From: Chrysomallon squamiferum
Taxonomy: Eukaryota; Mollusca; Gastropoda; Neomphalida; Peltospiridae
NCBI GenBank assembly: GCA_012295275.1
Contig: CM022666.1
Coordinates: 12,825,606 to 12,889,605 of the forward strand
Direction: 5' to 3'
Length of the DNA: 64,000 nucleotides
Numbering within the stretch: position 1 is the stretch's first letter; each line of letters starts with the position of its first letter. The notes under the pieces are model-generated. The model saw only the letters and a list, made by a program, of their open reading frames with translations, was not told the DNA's origin and did not search any database. Position numbers and translations under genes: made by a program. Shown piece after piece: positions 45,301 to 64,000 of the stretch.

Positions 45301-46332
45301 AAAACAGGCATTCTAAATTACACAAGAGTTTGAATAACTGTAAAGAAGATGTACACAGTTGCTAGACTAAGTGTAAAACAGATGTATTACTCAAAAGCTT
45401 GGACAACTGTAAAACATATATTACATTATTCAAGGGCTTTAATACAAGACTACATATGTAGCACCTAAATTAACCAAACAGAATTTTAATAGAATGCTAA
45501 AATCCTATTTTTTGACAAACCTAAGATGAGTTAAAAGTCCTGAAAATAACAACAAAATCTGAAATTAGTAATCACTTGAATAAACATAAAGTTTCACTCT
45601 GGAATAAACATTTTTGTGACAACTAAGTTAACTTAAAAATTGACATCTCCAGATTTAAATGTTAATTAGACACTTTTTGTAAAAGTGAACCATTGGCAGA
45701 GGCTACAGATACTGTAAGGACCAGTTTAATTCCGTAACAAAGTAACTAATAATATTGTCGCAACTGTCTAGAAACTTACAGTTAGAAAAGAATATTAGAA
45801 TTTTTTGGTATTCTTCTTCAGTTATTACTGTTAGGTCTTGTTCCCGCACTCTTAACAAATCTTGTTTGTCCAGCATCCATTGCTGACTGAAAAGCATTTA
45901 GAAAGGGGAAAATTTCTATGTTCACATCGTTGCAACTTTTCATTTATATTTAATGCAATTTTAAATTCATTTTTTTCCCGATATATATTATTTATTTTTA
46001 AATATTTATAAGAAAGCTTGAAACTATATAAAGGAACACAGTCGAAATGTTTACAGTGTTAAAATATTGATATTAATCGGATAAAATAATTATTAACAAA
46101 TATGAACCACATCATAGCATAACAAAATATATTAAAAGATACGAAATTAGGTAATTAGCGACATCAGAAAAACCCGGTATATATTGCTTATATTTTATTA
46201 CAATGTAAAACCCAAATCGGTTAAAGTCAGAATAGAAATGTGCAAAACAATGTAAAGTAATATTTTAAAAAAAAAAAAAAATAATAACACAAGTATTTAC
46301 TAATGTGAACTGTGCCAAAAATTGCCTGCCAT
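39338..46332 (-). CDS. CCNC: Cyclin C (Mediator CDK8-module cyclin)
   Basis: Eleven coding exons (minus strand): 46332-46301, 45886-45780, 44970-44886, 44503-44434, 43482-43431, 43109-43018, 42017-41926, 41557-41490, 40840-40761, 40069-39951, 39434-39338. All junction phases agree and give 297 residues, against about 283 in human. The start MAGNFWHSSHYQQWMLDKQD is the cyclin C signature. The first cyclin fold carries QQVIATATIYFKRFY and PTCIFLASKVEEFG; the second carries ECEFYLLEMMDCCLILYHAY and YPPFLIALACLHMACV; KQWFAELSVDMDKI follows. The tail (PPSEGPAASDSNNQQSS and a Gln/His-rich end) is specific to this protein. Cyclin C activates CDK8/CDK19 in the Mediator kinase module in the nucleus. 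The intron 2 side of exon 3 is a tandem array of the splice acceptor. The exon 8 donor is GTCTGT, weaker than the others. Confidence 0.97.
44960..45345 (-). repeat. Tandem array of the cyclin C exon 3 splice acceptor, about 10 copies
   Basis: A 40-41-bp unit, 'agcttgaataactgtaaaac' plus agacattttaaattacacaag (plus strand), starts at 44960, 45001, 45042, 45083, 45124, 45164, 45204, 45245, 45286 and 45326; weaker echoes continue to about 45450. The first copy is the real exon 3 boundary. On the minus strand each unit reads as a pyrimidine-containing acceptor plus the first 13 coding bases of exon 3. In the copies at 45124 and 45164 the AG is mutated. Confidence 0.95.
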
Positions 46333-46566
46333 ATTTCCTTAGACCGGAACCAGACATCGAACACACAACGCAATTAAGGGTCCCTTAATTATTTATTGCA
46401 TGGTCTCTCATCCTACTTTTATTACTATCATTGATTTAATTCGCATTGTACTGTTAAAGCAGATTCAGCTGCATCCCAGATTACTGTTTTGAGATTCTCA
46501 TTTCCAACCATAATAAATAATAATAGTTGTTTTGTTGGGTTTTTTATTTTTATTTGCGTTATTTAA

Positions 46567-46616
<50 letters not shown>

Positions 46617-48584
46617 TGAGGATTTTGAATAATACTTGATTAAAAAAATTAAGGACAGGTGATTATTAAGTAGCCATTAAACTCTTAATCATCTGAATTA
46701 CATTATGCAACGTTCCCAATATATCAACGATTTTAATTTTTTTATAAATAAGCTGTTGCTTTATGCCACTTTCTTATATATGTATGTACGCGTGTGTGTG
46801 CATCTGTCTATTTATATATAATGATAAAATACATCTTCAGTTGCACCCCATTCCTTTTAGTGATTAAGATCTGCTGTGCACTGACTATTGTAAATAAATA
46901 AATAAATAAATAAAGTAATCATACAAAAATAGTAACAAAGAATTTATTACTTATTTATAAAATGTAAATTCCACATTTTAAATAAAAGTTACTAACAGAA
47001 GTTAATAAAAAATGTTAATACAAGTTTATACATTCAATTCAGAGCAAACATTTGAAACCAAAACAATTTTCACAATGTGTACATCTGTAGAGGAAAAAAT
47101 CTGTTATCCTTTCCTGGATTCAAATGAAACAAAAATAATAATAAAATAAATAAAATAATAATAATAAAAGATTCAGTAAAAAAAAGAAAATTAAGAAAGG
47201 AAACCCAAGCATTGCAAAAGTGGTTTTTTTTAATTTGTCTAAATTATTAACAAGAGGTAAAACCTAAAAATTAAAAATTCATTAATGAAACAAAAAACAA
47301 AGTGAACTAAACATATTTTTTTTTTTTTTTTTTTTTTTATTTTTTTATTGTTGTCATAATACATCTGTATTTAAAACAGCGGGTTACAATGATGTGATTT
47401 AATTCATAATAAAGTATGTATGATGCATGTCCAATAATAAAACAGCAACATACTTCACAATACCAGATACTTCATGATGGTACATGTATTTACATCTGAA
47501 AAATGTAGTTACTTCTAACATTGTGATTCTTAAAAACATCAATTTCATTTACATTGACAAAGGAAAGAGGAGTTTTTCTCGTTTTTTTAATAAATGCATT
47601 TAAGATTTTCCCCTCATTTCTGCATCCAGCTAGCTGTGACACACAGGTAATTTTGACCTCCCATTTCTGTTCTCAGTTATGGTATTAATGCAATTTATTA
47701 TAAACCTCTTGTATTTGCAAGATTGGTATAAAGAAAAAATAAGGCTTTTTATTATTACAAAATTCATTTTTTGTTTTAAAAGGTTGTTTATCACACAAAG
47801 ACTTGTTTTAATCTGAACTCTGTATCATAGATGAAGCATACATTTTTAATTGAAATATTACAGGTAATTATAATCTTTTCAACAGACACATTTCATTTCT
47901 TTTAATGTATTAAGATATTGTAAAACATGGAGGATTTAACAGTGGCAAATTTAATTCTCAGTTACTGATAATAAAAAAGACTTCAATTTCATTTTAACAT
48001 TCTCAAGACAAGTTAAAACAAAATGTGTAATTGGTGAAAACTGAGGTCTGGTAGCATACCACTAAGCTGCCTATATTCATACACTTTGTAACATTTGTTA
48101 CATTTGTTTACTTGTAAAGAGTAAAACCACTGATAAGAAATAATGAAAACTGGACTTTCTTTTTAAAAAACATTAACCTCTGTTACAAACATACAACAAT
48201 ATGTATGATCTATCATTCTGGAATTTTTCATCAAATGCCCAACAATTTCACACATATTGTCAGTGCACAATGGCTTTAGTCTCTATTTTCTTATTTTGTG
48301 TTTTAACTTTTTAAATTTTTTGTACACAAGATTTTTTATTATTAAAAATAAAAAAAAAAATAAAAAAAATGTAAAGATGGAGTGGTGGTCAAAATCATTA
48401 TGGAAACAAACAAAAATTAATGTTTCACATTCCTGCCATTGTTACCATTAAAAAAAAACCCAACATAAAACAATTTTTAGATGACATTTAGGGTCACTAC
48501 TGGTAACAAGAATATACAGTTCTCATAGTTAAAAAAGAAATTCAATTTCATTCATCCATCTATTCATTCATCCTTCTTTGTTTC
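46333..48584. other. Region between cyclin C and dyskerin (promoter of CCNC, 3' UTR of DKC1)
   Basis: Immediately upstream of the cyclin C ATG is ACCGGAAC, an ETS-type site, on the plus strand. An AAT run (46571-46615) and an AAAT run (46893-46912) follow. The stretch 46930-48584 is unique and AT-rich and probably contains the dyskerin 3' UTR, but no single polyadenylation site stands out. Confidence 0.55.
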
Positions 48585-58215
<9,631 letters not shown>

Positions 58216-58300
58216 TTCGAATAGAACCACGTGGAATATTTGTTTCCGGTGTGACTTGTGAAATTTACACCTTTGGCAATTTTATACCGGAAATGGAGAA
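58216..58300 (-). promoter_or_regulatory. DKC1 proximal promoter / 5' UTR
   Basis: A palindromic E-box CACGTG lies at 58228-58233, 13 bp upstream of the ATG, and two TTTCCGG/CCGGAAA ETS-type sites lie within the next 60 bp. Dyskerin is a well-known MYC-activated gene in vertebrates; the E-box fits that but sits so close to the ATG that it may be transcribed. The transcription start site is not determined. Confidence 0.5.
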
Positions 58301-59489
58301 TAAAATACAAGAGTGAACGCTGAAAAAATAAAATAATAATAATAATAAATAAATAAATAAATAAATAAATAAATGATAATAACAATAACAATAATAATGA
58401 ACTGTCATACATTGAGCTTATCTACAATATACAGAAACCCTTAGAAAGTTAGCTAGTAAATGCTAAAGTACAGTTCTGCGTTGAGACATATTTAATCTTT
58501 TCACTGAATTTTATAAATGATTTCAATTATAATGACGAACTGCTCAGTTTAAAAATTAATTTGGATTAAGAGGGAAAACGACAATAACAGTGACAGAAAT
58601 AGCAGCAACAGTAACAGTAGTAATAGTACTAGTGTAATTATTATTAACAATTGTAGTAATAGTTTAGCAGTAATAATAGGAATAGCGGTACAGTACTGGT
58701 AGTAGTAGTACCAGCGCTGATATTCTGATGTAAGGCAGAACATGTCAGGAGGCAAGATGCTAATCGACATTGCAAGATACCAACTCAGCATCGAAAATGA
58801 GTTGGCGTTCTTTGGTAGAACAGGTTCCACCATCCAGAAAACGAGCCTCAGTTTGTTACTGCTAAATACAATTTCGGACATTTCTTTTAGGCACGCTTAA
58901 AAATTAAGATCCAGAAAGCCAGATCACTTCCGTTTCCAATAAATACTATCCTAAATATGTCAACCACTGAAATAAAAATAAAATAAAAAATAAAACAAAA
59001 GACACTTCGTTTCGATGGGCAAATAGAAATTCTCTTATTTTGGAGCATTTATACAGTAATTAATAAAAACGATAAACTCGTGATATTATCAGTGAATACG
59101 TTAAATTAATTCTACTTTTATTTATTTTTCAGGTCATTTGTCAGTTTGGTATCAAGAGTCACTAATTCGATAATCAGCAAATAAATTTCGGTGTGCCTCG
59201 CCATTTTTGTTATCACCTGTGTTTAAATGTATAAATATTACCTAAATAATAGAAAGACAAATAAAATACTGCGTCTAGCTATGTACTCGTCTTTTTGTCA
59301 GAAACTACATCTTCATAACACTACGTGGAAACAGAGAGGGACACACAAAAAAGTACACATACTGATATTTAAGACATGCACATTTATCTTTGTCAGACCC
59401 AGTATTTCTGTGGATGTGTGTGTGCGTGTGTATGTGTTCGTATGTGTTTCTCTTTACATACATAATAATGAAGACTTAAATGAAAATAG
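58301..59489. other. Divergent intergenic region between DKC1 and arm B
   Basis: AAT/AAAT runs (58334-58400), AGT triplets (58600-58710) and unique sequence. A partial third copy of the arm motif lies at about 59083-59180 (ttaattctacttttatttat, then tttttcag/GTCATTTGTC and GGTATCAAGA). Confidence 0.6.
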
Positions 59490-59504
59490 AACTCCATGCT
59501 ATTT

Positions 59505-59640
59505 TGCAACAACATGGCGTCTGACGAAAATCTCAGATGTCGTTTGCTTCCGCTTTGTTCGGAACTTTATAGATATGACGTCAACAATTGCAATAACGTC
59601 ATTCGCTGATCGCTAGGTAAGTGTTAGGTCTTGGATTTTG
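59505..59640 (+). promoter_or_regulatory. Promoter/first-exon-like segment, copy B
   Basis: The same order of elements as copy A: AACATGGCG (YY1-like), TTGCTTCCGC (ETS-type, reverse), ATATGACGTCAACAA (CRE-like), then CGCTAG followed by the donor GTAAGT. The short frame seen in copy A is shifted here by an indel after the ATG but realigns as MTSTIAITSFADR and stop. This makes a regulatory or 5' UTR role more likely than a coding one. Confidence 0.45.
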
Positions 59641-60196
59641 GAGAATTTTAAAAAAAATTGAAATATGCTGCTATGATCGGACATTGTCGGTGAGTACATT
59701 AAATTTAATTCTACTTATACTTATTTTTCAGATCATTTGTCATTTGGTATCAAGATTCAGTGACTGGGTATTTTGAAAATTAATCTATGGTTCTCGATCG
59801 GAAATTAATTTTCGAAATTTGCATTTATAAAATTGGGCATTAAGTTATTTAATAATCCGATCTATATTAATTTGGCGAACCCTCTAAATAAGCGTCCAAA
59901 TTAATTAACTTTTGAAATTATTATAGCATTTCTTAATTTAGCGTTCTTCCTAAATTAAAATAATTATTTAAAATAATATAAAACAAATGCCTTTTGTAGT
60001 TAGTAGAGTAGGAATAGTTAAATAGATAAACACATATACACAAATATACATACAGACAGGCATACAAACAGAAAGAAAGAAAATAGAAGAAAAAAGAAGA
60101 AACAAGAAAAATAAGAAGCAAGAAAAAAAAAGGAAAAAAAAAGAATATAAGAAGACCCAAGAAAAGAAGGAAAAGCAAAAAAAGAGGAAAGAAAAA

Positions 60197-60236
<40 letters not shown>

Positions 60237-60974
60237 TTTGTAAAAATTATGAATTAAACTTATTTTTAAAATCGTTCTGTCTTAGTTATTTTTGTTTTTT
60301 TTTTTTTTTTTTTTTTTTTTCTTTTTCTTTTTGGTTCATTAGATAATAGTTTTTTTTTTTTTATTACTAACACTACTAAAACCTTTGTACACTTTAGATG
60401 AACTGAAATGAAATAAATACTTTTTAATAACTACTCCGTTGTTTGTTTTAACTATTTACTGTAAACATTAAAACTGAAATAAAAAGCACTTTTAGAGCCA
60501 TTTTGTCGCTTGTTTTTCTGTAAAAAAAAAACAAAAAAAAAACAAAATATATTATTAAATAAAATAAAATAATTCTTAAAGTTAATGTGTTTGTTTTTAC
60601 TATTTTCTGTAAAAAATAACAAATAAATGATTTTTTTATATATATTATTGCGTTTGTTGTTTGTGTTTTAATATTTTCTGTAAACAATTTTTAAATGAAA
60701 TAAAAACGATTTAAAAACTATTTTTTTCTTTTTTTAAATATTTTCTGTAAAAATGATAAATAGATATAAAAATGATTTTAATGCAACACGTTTTTGTTTT
60801 CTGTACGAATAATTCATTACTAACAATACTGACATTAGAACTAGTTTAGTTTCTTTTATAATTGTTATTATCTGTTATGTGTTGTATTCTGTTGAAAGAA
60901 AATTAAAATTTTTATTAATTATTCCTCACCACTGTAAATTGTTGTTATTATTAAATGTGCATTTCCTTGTTTAA

Positions 60975-61142
60975 ATGAACTGTATCTTAAATGCAGCGAC
61001 AGTGAGTCACCTGGTGAGTGATGACACCCCACCCCGTTCAGAGTGGCTAATACGGGGTTGCTCGTATTTGAAAATGAGTTATCCTGGGGGACTGTTCACC
61101 TTAGGTACAGAACACAAAACATCAGTGTTAAATTTGGTTTAA
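60975..61142 (+). CDS. Candidate 55-codon micro-ORF in the conserved duplicated block, copy B
   Basis: ATG at 60975 opens a frame of 55 residues: MNCILNAATVSHLVSDDTPP, then RSEWLIRGCSYLKMSYPGGL, then FTLGTEHKTSVLNLV and TAA. Against copy A there is one in-frame 3-bp indel, synonymous changes (e.g. CTA/CTG for Leu) and a final Val/Leu change. I know no homolog. Alternatives are a structured non-coding RNA or recent gene conversion between the arms. Confidence 0.35.
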   Translation: MNCILNAATVSHLVSDDTPPRSEWLIRGCSYLKMSYPGGLFTLGTEHKTSVLNLV

Positions 61143-61290
61143 AATATCTAAATGATGTTTAAAATATATAATAACAGATAGCATAATAAAAGGATAATAA
61201 ACAAATAGTTTCTGTGTGTTTATTGATGTTTCATATTCTTTCCCAGCATTTAAAATATAATTAATACAACATCAGCTGATTCTATGTTTC

Positions 61291-62805
61291 ACAAATGCAT
61301 GAAGAAACATGAATAATAATAATGGTAATGGACAAAAGAACAAAAATAATTAATTATGTAAAATGTGTGTTTATCTTGTTAAAGTGCATATATATAAAAT
61401 AATTTGCTAAAGACCTATTGTTACAGGTTAAGAGGTCTGTACTATTTGCTTTGAAGAAACAACTATAACAAATCTTCGAGGAAGTCATTTTCATTTCATA
61501 TATCCACGATACCCAAAGCATTTTATTTTTTATTTGTGTTGTTTTTCTCACAGTTACGCATTGCATTTGAACTTCGATGATTTTATTACACGTTTATAAC
61601 TTCTCTTTCATAGTCTATTATAATTTTCTTCCTGTTCTTCTTTCAAGTCTGTTATAATAACAACATGTTTAGCAATATATTTTATTTTATGCAGTTACAG
61701 ACTAGGCTATATATATTATATATATATTTCTGTAAGTTTCTTGTTTTATAATATACACACTATATATACATGTATTATCTACAACCTTATATTTATTAAT
61801 AGATAGTCTATCGCTTTTTCGAGACGATACTTCTCTCTGCAGAAAGAAAGGTTTTTCACTCTGGATTTTTAGTGCGAGACTTCAAGAGACATGCAGCTTT
61901 TGTTTTACAGTGTTGTTTAAATATAAGGACACGTTCTTGATTTTGTTAAACATTTGACTGTATGTTTGGCTCACCTTATTCACTCAGAATATTTAATATC
62001 TCTAACAGTTAAACTAGTTCTCTACTTGTTGATGTATTTGTCTTAAAATGTATTTTACTAAACCCGGCAACCCACATTTGTTAGCCATTTCCGCCAATAC
62101 CCTTATTTGAAGTTGAAATCGTGCGCGCGCGCACACGCACACACACACACGCACATACACACTCGTCGACTTACGACCACATTCCATTCCGACGACCTGT
62201 CTTAAGACGTCTATATTTATAGAATCCACGTTATTGTATACAGTTCCCTTTTCTTCAGTATAAGGTGATCTTCTCATGAAAGGGAGTTCGTAAGTACTTG
62301 AATCTGTATGATGGAAGTTTTCCAGAGTACAGGAACTACGGACAGTCAGAACAATCAATAGATGTCGTAAAAAAAAAAAAGAAGAAAGAAAATGTGACAA
62401 TTCCGAAATGCACACGTCTGCTGAACGACGAATTGAGGAAAGCAGACTAAGAACACAGTTACAATGGAGTCTGCTGACTACCAACCTAGCAGTGACTGCA
62501 GAGAAAAATAAACCTAGCTTTAGCCGCAGTACATCCATCAGTAGTGCGGTCGTAAAGTAGAACAGTCGTAAGTCGCACAGGTCGTAAGTCAACGATTATT
62601 ATGATGCATTCACACTGCATCTATATATTTGAAGTACTCTTCATGTTTATATATTACTAAAAAATTAAAATAGTATTCCTTTAATTAATTAGAACAGATT
62701 GCCTTTAAATCTGATATTTGAACTGTGTGAAAATAAATAATGAAATAAATATTTTTTATTTAGTTAGTTTTTATTAACTATTATTATTATTCATTATTAT
62801 TATTA

Positions 62806-62860
<55 letters not shown>

Positions 62861-64000
62861 AAGCAATGTTATTAAATGGAGAAAAATACCTTTACATTCT
62901 ACTATATTTGAATATGCTTGCCAAGTATTTTCTGAATGATTGACCCATTGTAACCGAATATCACATCAACAAAGCCCACCAAGATAAATAAATAAATAAT
63001 TAAGAAAGGAAGGAAGGAACTGAATAGGCATTTGTGTCACAAAGTCGGTTAAAGGGGGTTTATCTAAGTTTGAGCAGAAGTGGTTATGAGACACATTCAT
63101 CCTTCATTTGCAGACTGAATTAATAGTTGTGACACAGATGGCCATTTGTTGTCTGATCCATAACAGAGATGTTGAGGAACTGCACACATGCTGATTATAA
63201 GCAACAGAGATTTACCTAGATCTTAGTGAAAGTGGTCATTGCAAACATTTTCCATTTTACAGACATAAAAACTGCTGTGACATGTAGGCTAACCCATGTA
63301 CCCTCTGGCAGAGAACAGCTCACACAGACATTTGGATGGAGAATCAGCAACATCCACTCCAGTGTCCACCTGAGCCATTGTCCACCACAGGATATTCAGG
63401 CCACTTGTAGGCCTGTATGTAGCTTAAAGTGCTTTTGGGGCAGATCTTAGGGATTGTGTTCAATGTAATCTACAGTGATATAGTTTATTACGTCCTAGCT
63501 TGAAAGTGTATGGGTTGGAGAGATTATATGACATATTGTTATGTGACATTAATATATATTAAGGTCTCTAAAATTTGTTCTCTTTTTCAGAAATGTTGTA
63601 AATAATTGGTTTGTACTTTGGCTAGAAAGTGACATAAATAATGTCTGAAATGGCAAGTAACATATTATTTTACTTTTTCTACATTTTAAATTTAGGTGAA
63701 CATTCTACAAATTTTTGTAGTGTAGGTTCCTTTATATTTTTATCTATTGTTGTTCTTACGTATATGAATAATTCAATTAAGACTTACTAGTCAATCAATA
63801 AAGATTTGTTAAAAGTTCAAAAAGAATGAATGAATAAATAAATAAATAATAACATTAAAGTAAGAACAAAAAGAAAAAACATACACTAAAAGTTACTTCA
63901 CAACTTTATTACATTTATAAAAAAAATATATATCTCACAAACATTTCAGTTGAAAATTCTTTTTATTGATAAACAAATGTCAACAGAAAATAGTAAATAA
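61291..64000. other. Right-end intergenic region
   Basis: AT-rich sequence with a TTA run (62802-62861). Open frames at about 62014-62592 (minus) and 63226-63450 (plus) have unremarkable composition and no recognisable motif. The last 50 bases (aaaattctttttattgataa... to tcaacagaaaatagtaaata) resemble the arm A sub-repeat, so another copy may begin at the window edge. Confidence 0.5.
62802..62861. repeat. (TTA)n microsatellite
   Basis: About twenty TTA triplets. Confidence 0.95.

Larger units (their letters stand above)
59490..61290 (+). repeat. Arm B of the diverged inverted duplication
   Basis: The plus-strand counterpart of 35285-36700. It is longer mainly because the sub-repeat carrying 'attttctgtaaa' is expanded (occurrences near 60465, 60516, 60602, 60673, 60739 and 60797, against about three in arm A), while its CT run (60199-60233) is shorter. 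It points away from DKC1 and toward the gene-poor right end of the window. Confidence 0.85.

Noticed and set aside
58549-58881. 110-codon minus-strand open frame with a Met-rich first half
   Set aside because: The second half is translated AGT/AAT repeat, and the first half has no family signature. It was considered as a DKC1 upstream exon but no phase-compatible donor was found.
62014-62592. 192-codon minus-strand open frame
   Set aside because: No start context, no splice pattern and no recognisable motif; part of it is CA/GC repeat. The composition looks like chance or an old pseudogene.
63226-63450. 74-codon plus-strand open frame ending CFWGRS
   Set aside because: It follows an acceptor-like site but no partner exon or motif is visible. 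Left out as unsupported.

Overview
The window is AT-rich animal nuclear DNA, most likely from a mollusc and probably a gastropod. The reasons are multi-exon genes with GT-AG introns, very long perfect CT/GA, TTA and CATA microsatellites, tRNA-derived SINE-like pieces, and a dispersed repeat core that I recall from mollusc genomes (recollection, not checked). Every gene was assembled by hand from open frames, splice sites and codon phase.

Left part, 1-19 kb. A two-exon plus-strand gene (3021-4520) encodes a type II membrane protein of the HtrL/YibB family. Two paralogous rhodopsin-class peptide-receptor-like GPCRs (10817-12296 plus; 17175-18450 minus) lie tail to tail. Each is one large exon that starts with the same phase-2 splice acceptor, so each still needs a short upstream exon that was not found. 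A 32-bp minisatellite (about 22 copies) runs into the 3' coding end of the second receptor.

Middle, 19-37 kb. After about 9 kb of repeat-rich sequence, a four-exon minus-strand gene (27822-34130) encodes a 294-residue four-pass membrane protein that I do not recognise. Upstream of it is a promoter/first-exon-like segment (about 35.3-36.7 kb). A diverged inverted copy of this segment lies at about 59.5-61.3 kb. Inside both copies is a block of about 165 bp that is almost unchanged.

Right part, 39-58 kb. Two conserved housekeeping genes lie in tandem on the minus strand. They are cyclin C (11 exons, 297 residues; Mediator kinase module) and dyskerin (15 exons, 529 residues; H/ACA RNP pseudouridine synthase). 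Both are complete with all junction phases consistent. Dyskerin has a CACGTG E-box 13 bp upstream of its ATG.

Recurring theme. In three unrelated genes a tandem repeat includes the edge of a coding exon: the HtrL-like exon 1 splice donor (3 copies), the cyclin C exon 3 splice acceptor (about 10 copies), and the GPCR stop-codon end (about 22 copies). With the inverted duplicated promoter block, these are the most unusual things in the window.
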